From the IMG/VR virus record IMGVR_UViG_3300047564_000884, positions 1-22,613 of that record: DNA of 22,613 nucleotides; one strand, given 5' to 3'. Shown here piece by piece: positions 1 through 7,789 of the stretch (position 1 is its first letter; each line of letters begins with the position of its first letter). The notes below the pieces were generated by a model, which made no database searches, was not told the origin of the DNA, and saw nothing but the letters and a program-made list of their open reading frames with translations. A program made the translations under genes and the position numbers. This DNA comes from a virus.

Positions 1-436
1 TACAATAGTGGATTGCTTTCAGGATGTCAAGTCTTGACTTACCACCCTTCTTGCCGAAACGTGAGAGATATTTGATGGCATTTGACCTGGTAAAAGGCTC
101 AGCATCACCAATACTCTCAATCAAATCTAAAGTTTGAGTCTTAGATTCCTGAGAAGTGTAATGTTGATGATATGTACTAGTAAGATATTGCTCAATCTCT
201 TTCAGGGTTTTGTCTTCTTGGTATTTCCAAAACCCATTTTGGTTTTCATTCATAACGATTGGTAAAGTAAAATTGTCGGGAATGTCTGGGTACATTGAAT
301 CAAGATATTCTTTGGGAGGAAGCGGTGTCCACTCATACCCCCCAGTATCTTTAACCCATTTTTCTCCTGTGGCCGTGTAGGCAAAGTCCTCCTTTCCCAT
401 GTTCAGTTCATCATAAAGCATACTCCACGAATTCAT
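1..436 (-). CDS. DUF3310 / T7 gp1.7-like protein, 3' end cut off
   Basis: The frame opens with ATG at 436 and runs off the left edge after 145 codons with no stop, so the gene is incomplete. GAGGAG sits 7 bases before the ATG, inside the last codons of cobS, which suggests translational coupling. Residues ~89-144 contain HxHYTS, then LDLIES, then NAIKYLSRFGKKGG (119-132) and LDILKAIHY. This is the DUF3310 pattern (HY...IE...GNAIKYL-R-GKKGG...L-KA-WYL). The best-known member is T7 gp1.7, a nucleotide kinase. The first ~85 residues are acidic and aromatic-rich and match nothing I recognise. A nucleotide-metabolism role is inferred from the family only. The family call is fairly secure; the activity is not. 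Confidence 0.75.
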   Translation of the reverse strand, partial: MNSWSMLYDELNMGKEDFAYTATGEKWVKDTGGYEWTPLPPKEYLDSMYPDIPDNFTLPIVMNENQNGFWKYQEDKTLKEIEQYLTSTYHQHYTSQESKTQTLDLIESIGDAEPFTRSNAIKYLSRFGKKGGKSRLDILKAIHYC

Positions 437-440
437 TCTA

Positions 441-1493
441 TCACTCCTCGGTCAAAAGGTCAACATCTGCATCGACTTTATCATAAAGGTCAACAAATGC
501 TTGCTTGGTATCATCATCAAAGCGATTCAGGCAAGTGCGGATTGCTTTGATCTTATCACCAAAGATGGCATAAGCGCGGACAATGTGCACAAGGCGGCGA
601 GTGCTGATCACTTCATCCACACCACCATCATAGAAGGTTTTGCGGATCAGTTGAGCCCAGTCAGCAAGATTCTTGCAGAAAGATTCATCATCACACAAAC
701 GGGACAGAATCTTGATCTCTGTCGAAGGATTCGGATACTCCTGCTCAAAAGTCACAGGGAAACGCTCCAAGAATGCTTCGTTGAGAACATTAGTACCGAT
801 GAAACGACCGTCATCAGAACCCTTACCCTTGGTGTTAGCGGTAGCAAAAACTTGGAAACCAGGTGCAGGTTTCACATAACGACCAATCTTCTTCAGGAAA
901 ACTCCCTTACCTTCAAGGATGGACTGAAGACACAGGATCTTGTTAGATGCAAGGTCAATCTCATCCAGCAGCAGAATAGCACCGCGATTCAGTGCTTGAA
1001 CCACAGGACCATCGTGCCACACGGTCTCACCGTTGACGAGACGGAAACCACCAATCAGGTCATCCTCGTCGGTCTCAATGGTGATGTTGACACGAATCAA
1101 CTCACGTCCAGACTGAGCACATGCTTGCTCAACACCGAAAGTCTTGCCATTGCCAGACATACCAGTGATGAACACAGGATAGAACAGGCGAGACTGGATA
1201 ACTTTCTTCACGTCAGAAAAGTTCCCGAACGGGACAAAAGTATCATCTTTCTGCGGAATAAGGTTCAAGATTTCCCGAGCGGGAATAACCATTTCTTCTA
1301 GTTGCTCCCTTGCTTCTTGAATGGTCAGGTTCCACTTGCCACGCTTAACCTTGTACTTTTCAAGGTGACGAGTAACGGTTGGATAAGTAATATCGGTCTG
1401 TGCACAATATGCACGAACATCAGCCGCAGTAATCGTGTCACCGTACATATCACGGAGCGATTCAACGACGGAGACAGTGGACACTCGGGACAT
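441..1493 (-). CDS. cobS: CobS/MoxR-type AAA+ ATPase
   Basis: AAA+ ATPase of the CobS/MoxR clade, commonly called cobS in cyanophages. In bacteria CobS is the ATPase that, with CobT and CobN, inserts cobalt during aerobic cobalamin synthesis. Numbering from the chosen start, Walker A is GMSGNGKT (111-118), Walker B is AILLLDEID (172-180) and a sensor-like ATANT lies near 217. The N-terminal ~20-55 looks like a small helical DNA-binding-type segment. The open frame extends to an ATG at 1505, but that codon has no ribosome site. The ATG at 1493 has GAGG 6 bases upstream, so I start there (350 aa). It lies downstream of the CobT-like VWA gene and just before the DUF3310 gene. No CobN is in view, so metal insertion is uncertain and a general MoxR chaperone role is possible. 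Confidence 0.88.
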   Translation of the reverse strand: MSRVSTVSVVESLRDMYGDTITAADVRAYCAQTDITYPTVTRHLEKYKVKRGKWNLTIQEAREQLEEMVIPAREILNLIPQKDDTFVPFGNFSDVKKVIQSRLFYPVFITGMSGNGKTFGVEQACAQSGRELIRVNITIETDEDDLIGGFRLVNGETVWHDGPVVQALNRGAILLLDEIDLASNKILCLQSILEGKGVFLKKIGRYVKPAPGFQVFATANTKGKGSDDGRFIGTNVLNEAFLERFPVTFEQEYPNPSTEIKILSRLCDDESFCKNLADWAQLIRKTFYDGGVDEVISTRRLVHIVRAYAIFGDKIKAIRTCLNRFDDDTKQAFVDLYDKVDADVDLLTEE

Positions 1494-1507
1494 TGAGAAC
1501 CTCATTG

Positions 1508-1523
1508 ATTATGTATACATAAT
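1508..1523. repeat. Perfect 16-bp palindrome before cobS
   Basis: ATTATGTATACATAAT is identical on both strands. It sits between the terminator at 1530-1552 and the cobS start. On the minus strand an extended -10-like element (TGGTATTAT, -10 at 1519-1524) overlaps one arm, which is a suitable position for an operator. No convincing -35 was found. The operator role is inferred. Confidence 0.5.
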
Positions 1524-1529
1524 ACCACG

Positions 1530-1552
1530 AAAAAAGCGCCCTTTGGGGGCGC
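1530..1552 (-). terminator. Rho-independent terminator after the VWA gene
   Basis: On the minus strand a 6-bp GC-only stem (GCGCCC paired with GGGCGC, 5-base loop) is followed directly by six T. It lies 23 bases past the VWA stop codon, so cobS probably needs its own promoter or read-through. Confidence 0.85.
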
Positions 1553-1574
1553 AGTGGACGGTTTGCAAATTGTC

Positions 1575-3722
1575 CTAGGCAATCACCGAGATGAACTTGG
1601 ACAAGATTTTTTTGTTAGTCTTCTTCCCACCATAGGATTTTTTAAACGATGAGAGAATTTGAGCCTTAGTTGCTTGCTCTGGAACACTGAATTCGGAAGA
1701 TGATTCCAAAGAACTACAGGACAAACCGATCAACTCATCGTATCCAAGAGTAGAAGAAAAGGTGACAGACTTTTCCTTTGACCAAATTTTAGTACGTTCT
1801 TCCTGTTCAGTATACTCAAGATCCATACGCTTGATCCAAGACCTGAAATCGCGATTGGGAAGAACACGTATACCAATCATATTCATGCCGGGGAAGCAAT
1901 CTTTGAGATTGGTAATAAGAGTAGAAGTTAGATTCCAATACTGATAACCGATTGGATAATTATTTCCAGTTTTTCGGCAACGAACATATCCATTAGCCCC
2001 AATGCTACGCACACCCACATACTCTTCATCATCATAGTTGCGTTTGATATCAACGTAACGAAGAGAGTTGCAAGCTTCTCCATCAGTCAATATGACACAA
2101 TGCACTTTCTGAGTCTTAGAACGTTTGCAGAAGTCTGGGATAATGGTATGCATGGAAACAATTGCCTCATTCAGAGGAGTTCCAGAAAGAGACATTCTTG
2201 CTGGAAGAGTATAAGGAGTTGACTTATAAGTACGATAGACTTCGAAAGTTTTAGCAACCCGATACATGTTGCGGATATGCCGATCAAAATCTTTCGTCTT
2301 GGTAGTAGAAGACAGAATGTTCAGCATGTTGAACATCTCAGGTAGAGCAAAATACCCAGACTTTTTCTCAGTATGCTGTTGAGGGATTAGATTACCATCT
2401 TCAAAGCGAGAAGAGGCTCTGTAATTCCACTCGGAAGAGAATGCATACACATCAAAAGGAATGTTAGTTTTTTTACAAAACCAAACAAGATTGAACAACT
2501 GCTTCAGAGTTGGCATCATCTGATCATTCATAGATCCAGACCAGTCAAGAACAAAGACAAGTCCATGACTCTTACCATCCTTTGTGATGGAAATCCTTTT
2601 GAAGATATCTTCGCTGTATCTGTAGGTGTGAAGTTTGGCAGTATCAAGAACACCACTCTTAGAGACAGAGGTTCTAGCATATGCATCGGCCGATTTACGG
2701 CATTCAAACTCCTTTACCAGATAATTGACTTCTCGCTGAGCATCTTTCTTATATGAAGAGAACTCTTTATCAATGTCAGAGAACATCAGTTCATAAGAGA
2801 ACCCATTGAGTTCCATTTCGTTTTCCCAAAAACCTTCGATATACGAATGAATTTTTTCAGGATCAACAACAACGGTATCAAGATTAACTTGAGGAATTTC
2901 CATGTAATATGGATCTCCCCAACTATCATCCTGAGAAAGATTTTGAACGTTCTCACTCAGAGAATCTGCTGTACGAACCTGAGGTTCTTCACTGTGCTCC
3001 CCTCCAGTAGAAGACTGTTGCTCGGAAGTTCCACCATATGATTCACCATCCTTAGGTTCTTCAGACTCACCATCTTCTTTTTGCTGACTTCCAGACTCGT
3101 CAAACGACTCAGATACCTGGCCGTTATTATTCTGTTGCTGAGAGTTTGTTGTAGGGGGTTCTACCGCCTCTTCTTTCTTAGGAGACTTACAGTAGTTCCA
3201 AAGAGCAACGGCGGCCTCAAGAGCATCCTGAAAGGTCTCAGCAGCATCAACCATATCAACGATCTCTTGCTCTTTCTCAGTAAAATCAATCTTCAAGAAA
3301 GATCCGATCTTGAAGTGAAGATTTACACGATCCGCAAGATTCATCTCATTGACGTTATCATCCTCAAGGGAAAAGAAATCGTCATCTTGAAGTTGCTTGT
3401 ATCCACGATAAAAAGTCTTAGGAAGACCAAGGTAACGACGCTTCATCAACTTTTCAATGCGAGCATCTTCAGTCACATTGACAAATTGATGAGGCACTTT
3501 GTACTGCTTCGAGATCTCCTCATCAGGAGTGTAGAGAGCATGACCAACCTCATGAGCAACCAGAAGGTCATACACTTCTTCGGTTGCTTTCTGCCAGAGA
3601 GGCAGAGTCAAAACACGATTGTGCACATCAAAAGAAGCCGTTTCACACTTCTTGTGCTCGATGATGAGATCTTCGGTTGCAAGGAGTTTGGCGAGGGTTC
3701 CTTTGACGGCGTGATTGATCAC
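1575..3722 (-). CDS. CobT-like protein: HEVGH metallopeptidase motif plus VWA domain
   Basis: The start is a GTG at 3722 with AGGA 8 bases upstream; the ATG-less start overlaps the preceding small frame by 4 bases (GTGA). Residues 57-61 are HEVGH, a zinc-metallopeptidase motif. VTEDARIEK follows at 83-91, with a glutamate well placed as third metal ligand. Residues ~180-270 are a Ser/Glu/Gln-rich acidic linker, as in CobT. A C-terminal von Willebrand A domain begins near 385 with an intact MIDAS: DWSGS (393-397), then SGTPLNEA and LTDGEA. CobT-type VWA proteins partner with CobS/MoxR ATPases, and the next gene is exactly that. A joint protein- or metal-remodelling machine is inferred. Whether the HEVGH site is proteolytic cannot be told from sequence. 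Confidence 0.85.
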   Translation of the reverse strand: MINHAVKGTLAKLLATEDLIIEHKKCETASFDVHNRVLTLPLWQKATEEVYDLLVAHEVGHALYTPDEEISKQYKVPHQFVNVTEDARIEKLMKRRYLGLPKTFYRGYKQLQDDDFFSLEDDNVNEMNLADRVNLHFKIGSFLKIDFTEKEQEIVDMVDAAETFQDALEAAVALWNYCKSPKKEEAVEPPTTNSQQQNNNGQVSESFDESGSQQKEDGESEEPKDGESYGGTSEQQSSTGGEHSEEPQVRTADSLSENVQNLSQDDSWGDPYYMEIPQVNLDTVVVDPEKIHSYIEGFWENEMELNGFSYELMFSDIDKEFSSYKKDAQREVNYLVKEFECRKSADAYARTSVSKSGVLDTAKLHTYRYSEDIFKRISITKDGKSHGLVFVLDWSGSMNDQMMPTLKQLFNLVWFCKKTNIPFDVYAFSSEWNYRASSRFEDGNLIPQQHTEKKSGYFALPEMFNMLNILSSTTKTKDFDRHIRNMYRVAKTFEVYRTYKSTPYTLPARMSLSGTPLNEAIVSMHTIIPDFCKRSKTQKVHCVILTDGEACNSLRYVDIKRNYDDEEYVGVRSIGANGYVRCRKTGNNYPIGYQYWNLTSTLITNLKDCFPGMNMIGIRVLPNRDFRSWIKRMDLEYTEQEERTKIWSKEKSVTFSSTLGYDELIGLSCSSLESSSEFSVPEQATKAQILSSFKKSYGGKKTNKKILSKFISVIA

Positions 3723-3895
3723 AGTGTTTTCCTGAACGTCTCTGTATTATACGAAAAAACCCTGCGCTTGGCAGGGTTCATGTGACACTTTTTGAAGTGG
3801 TTCAGACGGGCTTTTGCCTGTCGTAATGCCTGTGGTTTAAGGTGGCGTTTCTGCTCCTTCTTGGAGTGATGCTGCCAGTTTGGAACGTTAGTCAC
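3719..3895 (-). CDS. Possible 58-aa basic protein
   Basis: A frame opens with GTG at 3895, with GGAGG 4 bases upstream. The start overlaps the stop of the 106-aa gene (GTGACTAA). The frame ends with a TGA that overlaps the GTG start of the VWA gene. Coupling at both ends suggests a real gene. The product is rich in Lys, Arg, His and Gln with no recognisable domain. Against it, the frame runs through a strong terminator and a promoter-like element, so a full-length message needs read-through. I give it less than even odds. Confidence 0.4.
   Translation of the reverse strand: MTNVPNWQHHSKKEQKRHLKPQALRQAKARLNHFKKCHMNPAKRRVFSYNTETFRKTL
3746..3774 (-). promoter_or_regulatory. Putative sigma70-type promoter for the VWA gene
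   Basis: On the minus strand CTGCCA (3769-3774, 4 of 6 to TTGACA) is separated by 17 bases from a perfect TATAAT (3746-3751). The -35 lies within the terminator hairpin of the upstream unit. The -10 is 24 bases before the GTG start. Confidence 0.5.
3753..3778 (-). terminator. Rho-independent terminator upstream of the VWA gene
   Basis: On the minus strand AACCCTGC pairs with GCAGGGTT (8 bp, 5-base loop), followed by a T tract that runs out of the stem. It would end transcripts coming from gp46 and the 106-aa gene. Confidence 0.75.
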
Positions 3896-4208
3896 GTTGC
3901 CTCCAGTCCTCTGGTTTGTCTTCCGTCCACCAGTCTACCATATCATCAACGCTTTGAAAACCACGTTTACCAAAACGTTCATGACCAAGACCGCCAATGT
4001 CAAGTTGATTCAAAAAATCATCCATGTCACCTTGCTGCATATCTGGATTCTCTGCAGTTCTTCTTGCTTGTCTAAGGATAGTGGCAGCAGATCTATTAGC
4101 CTTTGCCAATTTCTCAGCCCATATCATATCCGCTAAATCAACACTTTCACCCAATACAATCTTCTGACAAATTGCTTCTAGGCGAATCCGATATTGTGTG
4201 GATAACAT
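3888..4208 (-). CDS. Conserved-looking hypothetical protein (106 aa)
   Basis: I do not recognise the family. The N-terminal ~55 residues are helical and charged (RLEAICQKIVLGE, then a Lys/Ala-rich stretch and LRQARR). The C-terminal third is acidic with tryptophans (VDDMVDWWTEDKPEDWRQRD). There is no signal peptide or membrane segment. ATG at 4208 has AAGGAA 5 bases upstream. It follows gp46 by 21 bases, and a late-promoter-like AATAAATA overlaps the gp46 stop, so it may be transcribed late even though it sits behind recombination genes. Confidence 0.75.
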   Translation of the reverse strand: MLSTQYRIRLEAICQKIVLGESVDLADMIWAEKLAKANRSAATILRQARRTAENPDMQQGDMDDFLNQLDIGGLGHERFGKRGFQSVDDMVDWWTEDKPEDWRQRD

Positions 4209-4226
4209 ATTTTCCTTTCGCTGGAG

Positions 4227-4234
4227 TATTTATT
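4227..4234 (-). promoter_or_regulatory. Late-promoter-like box AATAAATA
   Basis: 7 of 8 bases match the T4 late box TATAAATA. It overlaps the gp46 stop codon and lies 18 bases before the 106-aa gene. Confidence 0.45.
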
Positions 4235-5945
4235 CTTTGACTAGACGAGAAAAAGATCCGACTTTTTCAAACGTAATAGTTCCAGCGAATTTATCATGTA
4301 GTTCACTGTTGTGAGAGATAACAAAAACGTTTGCATCTTTGATGATATATCGGACAATTTTTAGGAACTCTTGAGTTCCATTACTATCCAAGGATGAATC
4401 AAATACTTCATCCATGATCAGAAGGTTCGTATTTACACTATTTCTTACTCGTGCAACTTCTCTCCATGTGAATAGCAGAGCCAAGTCGATACGCATCTTT
4501 TCACCCTCAGAAAAAGAAGCATAAGAAAACTTCTCGTGAATGGGTGACTGTACTGTTTCGTTGAATTCTTCATCAAGATTAAAGTTGATGAAGAAGTCCA
4601 TCATACGGATGTATTTGTTAACTTTTTGATTAATCAGAGGAAGATACTTTTTGACAATTTGGCGTTTTACACCACCGTCCTTGAGGAGGGAGAATGCGAA
4701 ATCATTGTATTGTAAATTGTTCTTCTCTTCTGATAATAGGTCGTAACTTAAACTCAGCTCTGCCTTGTACTTTTCTAGCTTGTCATACTCAGAATTTCTA
4801 TTCTTGACCTGATCGGTAACTCTTTGAATTTCACGTTCCAGAGTTTCTCTGGACTTGTCAAGTTGAGCAACCAAAGTCGTGGTGTTAGAAATTTCATAGG
4901 TTAGAGAAGTAGCCTCCTTTGAGAGATCGACAAAGCGGTTCTCTTTGGACTCCTCTTCTTGTATTTTGTTCTCAAGTTCACTGAGACCTTCTACCAACTG
5001 ATCTATAGAAGCATTGAGCTCCGCAATTCTATTTAACCGGTTTTCTTCCTCAATATCTTGAGTGCAGGTAGGGCATACCGTATTTTCGTTAAAAAATGTA
5101 TGCTCTTTTACAAGATTCTCTTTTTTCGTATCAATCTTTGCTTTCAGATTATGCAGTTTACGAACGCTTTTGCTAGCATTTGCTAACTCTTCCATCTCAG
5201 AATTCAGTTCTTGAAGCTTGCTTTGCTTCGTACTGATCTTGGTCAGATGATCTTCACGTTCCTTAATAATCTCTTCGATCTTCTTTCTTTTCTCATCCAC
5301 AATCTTCTCACCATTCTTGGTGATCTCTTCGATGAGTTTGCTCTGAAGATCTACCTTATCGATAAGGTTGTCTTTCTTATGCTCTAAACTGATAACCTTA
5401 TCTTTACCTTGACGAATACGATCCTTAATAATCATATTCATTGCTGAGAAAATCTTAATGTCAAGAAGATCTTCAATCACTTCCCGTCGATGAGAAGTTG
5501 GGAGCTGCATAAAAGGAACGAATCCGCTACTGCCAAGAATAACAATCTGAGTAAAGGACTTATAGTTTAACTTCAGAATATTCTGTTCTAGAAGTTTTTG
5601 ATTTGTCCTATCATCAGATTCACGGTGTAGTGGTTTACCATTGACGTGTACATCAAACACGTTTGGTTTAATACCACGTCTTACAAAATATTTCTTTTTG
5701 CCAATCTTGAATTCAATTTCAACAACACAGTCTTTTTCGTTTTGACTATTTGCTAACTGCGGCTTGTTGATATTCCTAAACGGTTTGTTGAACAGAACAA
5801 AGCACAACGCATCAAGCAAAGTAGATTTGCCAGAACCATTCTTACCGATGATGATCGTGTTGGGATGTTCGTTGAGATTGATTTCAGTCCAATAGTTTCC
5901 AGTGGAAAGAAAATTTTTCCAACGAATCTTTTCAAAGATGATCAT
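4230..5945 (-). CDS. 46: gp46, Rad50/SbcC-like recombination nuclease subunit
   Basis: ATPase subunit of the T4 gp46/gp47 complex, which resects DNA ends for recombination-dependent replication and degrades host DNA. The 571 aa length is close to T4 gp46. Walker A is GKNGSGKS (34-41). Two coiled-coil arms (roughly 175-280 and 300-400) flank a zinc hook, CPTC (291-294). The ABC signature FSEGEKMRIDLAL and Walker B LLIMDEVFD lie near the C-terminus, followed by an SHN switch histidine. The short hook arms are typical of phage Rad50. The start is 6 bases past the stop of the DUF3110 gene that separates it from gp47. Confidence 0.97.
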   Translation of the reverse strand: MIIFEKIRWKNFLSTGNYWTEINLNEHPNTIIIGKNGSGKSTLLDALCFVLFNKPFRNINKPQLANSQNEKDCVVEIEFKIGKKKYFVRRGIKPNVFDVHVNGKPLHRESDDRTNQKLLEQNILKLNYKSFTQIVILGSSGFVPFMQLPTSHRREVIEDLLDIKIFSAMNMIIKDRIRQGKDKVISLEHKKDNLIDKVDLQSKLIEEITKNGEKIVDEKRKKIEEIIKEREDHLTKISTKQSKLQELNSEMEELANASKSVRKLHNLKAKIDTKKENLVKEHTFFNENTVCPTCTQDIEEENRLNRIAELNASIDQLVEGLSELENKIQEEESKENRFVDLSKEATSLTYEISNTTTLVAQLDKSRETLEREIQRVTDQVKNRNSEYDKLEKYKAELSLSYDLLSEEKNNLQYNDFAFSLLKDGGVKRQIVKKYLPLINQKVNKYIRMMDFFINFNLDEEFNETVQSPIHEKFSYASFSEGEKMRIDLALLFTWREVARVRNSVNTNLLIMDEVFDSSLDSNGTQEFLKIVRYIIKDANVFVISHNSELHDKFAGTITFEKVGSFSRLVKE

Positions 5946-5951
5946 AATTTA

Positions 5952-6215
5952 TTATTGTTCAGATCTAGGAGGAATCACAATATCGCCAGGGGTTATTACA
6001 CTATATCTGTATCCGTTTTCTGCACAGGTTTTTACAGCTACTGCAAAGTTGACTTCGATAACTCTCAAAGGTACATCTTCATCAGCCTCTAACATCATAG
6101 CATATCTTTCAGCATCTTCCTCCTCTTCAAAGAAGAATAACACTTTGTTACCATCTTTGTCTAGGACGGCATACGCTCCTTCAGATTGTTTGCTGCCATG
6201 AATTAGAATGTACAT
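5952..6215 (-). CDS. DUF3110 small protein
   Basis: This 87-aa protein matches the DUF3110 pattern of small cyanobacterial proteins. It has an opening beta strand (MYILIHG), then GNKVLFFFEEEEDAERYAMM (22-41), LEADEDVPL, and an ending GYRYSVITPGDIVIPP. Function is unknown for the family. It begins 1 base inside the gp47 stop (TAATG) and ends 6 bases before gp46, so it is embedded in the nuclease operon and probably made in step with it. Origin from a cyanobacterial host is the simplest reading, but either direction of transfer is possible. Confidence 0.8.
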   Translation of the reverse strand: MYILIHGSKQSEGAYAVLDKDGNKVLFFFEEEEDAERYAMMLEADEDVPLRVIEVNFAVAVKTCAENGYRYSVITPGDIVIPPRSEQ

Positions 6216-7261
6216 TACTCAACTTCGCATGATAAAGAATAAACGTCTGTAAGAATTTTTTTCAACTTTAATTTATCCATATCAAAACCAGGTTCACAAT
6301 CATCAACATATCTATTCAAGATAGAAATAGTGTTCTCAGTTTCTTCAACTTCAAACTCTTCGGATTCTTGAATTGAGTAATTCTCAAGAACTTTAAGATC
6401 GTGAACACCAGCCATGTATAGTTTGTCAATTACCTTTTCCAACCTGGTGTCAGAAGATTTCTTTTTAACAATCAACTTTACATGCTTGTCTTTGTATGGA
6501 GTTGCATTGAATAACTGAGGAGACTCATCATTATAATAGACAATCTCAAAAAGAGTGTGAGGATTATCATATCTCTCAACCTCTAATGTCTCGGTATCGA
6601 TGATGTGGAATCCTCTGGGATCATTTACATCATTCCAGTAAATCTCGTAAGGATTTCCAAGGTAATAGATGTTGTCAGACTGCCCTCTATGATGATAGTG
6701 TCCAGAAAAGACTTTCTTAAACTTAGAGAACAACTCAGGATCATCTCCATGTTCCATCATGTAATTTTTGTTGGGCCAGAATCCACTGAGTTCAAGGTGT
6801 CCAAAGACAACACTTGCTTTGGTTCCATTGATCATGTCTAGAGTTTTTGCTCTGTTTTCATTATTAATCCAAGGAACCATCAGAGCAAGCATTGAACCGA
6901 GTTTTATCTCAGTAGCGTCAGCATAACAGATGATGTTATCATACTCTCGTAACAATAACTCAATAGAATTAAGGTTGTTAGTATCTTTATAAAAGGCAGT
7001 ATGGTTACCCACAATAGTATGCACTGGGATTTCAAGATCACTAAGAACACCGTAGTAATTTTTCTTAGCCCAGTCGAGACTCCAAAAATCAATACCTTTG
7101 CGAGAATCGAAAGTATCACCCATATCGATGACAGCATCGACAGACTCTCTTTTAATTGTTGGAAAGAAAACTCTTTCATAGAACTTTAAAAAGTGATTAT
7201 GGAGACTTTGATTTCCTTTTCTCGCACCAAAATGTTGGTCAGTAATAATAGCGACTTTCAT
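6215..7261 (-). CDS. 47: gp47, Mre11/SbcD-like nuclease subunit
   Basis: Metallophosphoesterase partner of gp46, acting as exo/endonuclease on double-strand ends. All phosphodiesterase motifs are visible in order: TDQHFG (Asp and His), DMGDTFDSR, the GNHTAF Asn-His pair, GHLELSG and SGHYHHRG. Its 348 aa is close to the T4 protein. The ATG overlaps the gp55 stop by 4 bases (ATGA), so translation is likely coupled to the late sigma factor gene. The C-terminal ~100 residues form the capping and Rad50-binding part. Confidence 0.97.
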   Translation of the reverse strand: MKVAIITDQHFGARKGNQSLHNHFLKFYERVFFPTIKRESVDAVIDMGDTFDSRKGIDFWSLDWAKKNYYGVLSDLEIPVHTIVGNHTAFYKDTNNLNSIELLLREYDNIICYADATEIKLGSMLALMVPWINNENRAKTLDMINGTKASVVFGHLELSGFWPNKNYMMEHGDDPELFSKFKKVFSGHYHHRGQSDNIYYLGNPYEIYWNDVNDPRGFHIIDTETLEVERYDNPHTLFEIVYYNDESPQLFNATPYKDKHVKLIVKKKSSDTRLEKVIDKLYMAGVHDLKVLENYSIQESEEFEVEETENTISILNRYVDDCEPGFDMDKLKLKKILTDVYSLSCEVE

Positions 7262-7734
7262 CGATTGAGTTTGGTCTGAATATTATCTTTGATGGTATTA
7301 TAGTCGGAATGACTGCCATACATTACATTATTGTCAACAACCATGACTTCATCATATCCGTTACGCTCGATCATTTTATTTTTAATGTCAAGTTGTTTCT
7401 TCTCTTTCTGAATACGGCGCAAGAAAGCGAAGTGAATAATCTGAGTAAAATATGCAAAAGGATTCTTCGATTTTTCAGGATCGAAGTTATTGATGTATTG
7501 GACACAGTTCTCTACTCCATCAGAGATCATGTCATCTCTAAACATGTAATTGATGAAGTTTGGTTTGTACGACAGGTGTGTCGCAATCTTTAAAAAGCAC
7601 TCTCCGAGATAATTCGGAATGATCGGTCTGGGTTGACCTAATTCTTGAGCCTTGGCAACCTTACTCTTGTAGACGATGATTGCCTCAAGAAGTTCTTTGT
7701 TGTTGACGTAATGTTCAGATCTTTTCTTGGGCAC
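7258..7734 (-). CDS. 55: gp55, late-transcription sigma factor
   Basis: Phage-encoded minimal sigma factor that directs host RNA polymerase to late TATAAATA-type promoters. In T4 it works with gp33 and the sliding clamp. The 158-aa protein has region-2-like sequence at ~70-116: ISDGVENCVQYINNFDP, NPFAYFTQIIHFAFLRRIQ. There is no region 4, as in T4 gp55, which is slightly longer at about 185 aa. The start is GTG at 7734 with GGGAG about 9 bases upstream; no nearer ATG gives the family's N-terminus. A strong sigma70-type promoter lies just upstream, as expected for a gene made before the late genes. Late boxes found elsewhere in the window fit its activity. Confidence 0.93.
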   Translation of the reverse strand: MPKKRSEHYVNNKELLEAIIVYKSKVAKAQELGQPRPIIPNYLGECFLKIATHLSYKPNFINYMFRDDMISDGVENCVQYINNFDPEKSKNPFAYFTQIIHFAFLRRIQKEKKQLDIKNKMIERNGYDEVMVVDNNVMYGSHSDYNTIKDNIQTKLNR

Positions 7735-7760
7735 TACTAATATCTCCCTTATCTGAGGAT

Positions 7761-7789
7761 ATTATAACATTTTTTACAGGGCTTGACAA
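7761..7789 (-). promoter_or_regulatory. Sigma70-type promoter for gp55
   Basis: On the minus strand TTGTCA (7784-7789) is followed after 17 bases by a perfect TATAAT (7761-7766), 26 bases before the gp55 GTG. Five of six -35 bases and all six -10 bases match the host consensus, so the gene can be read by unmodified host polymerase. Confidence 0.85.

Noticed and set aside
501-1301. A 266-codon plus-strand frame antisense to cobS
   Set aside because: No recognisable protein; the minus-strand frame has complete AAA+ motifs.
3081-3785. A 234-codon plus-strand frame opposite the VWA gene
   Set aside because: Shadow of the HEVGH-VWA coding strand; composition is Leu/Arg-rich without domain structure.
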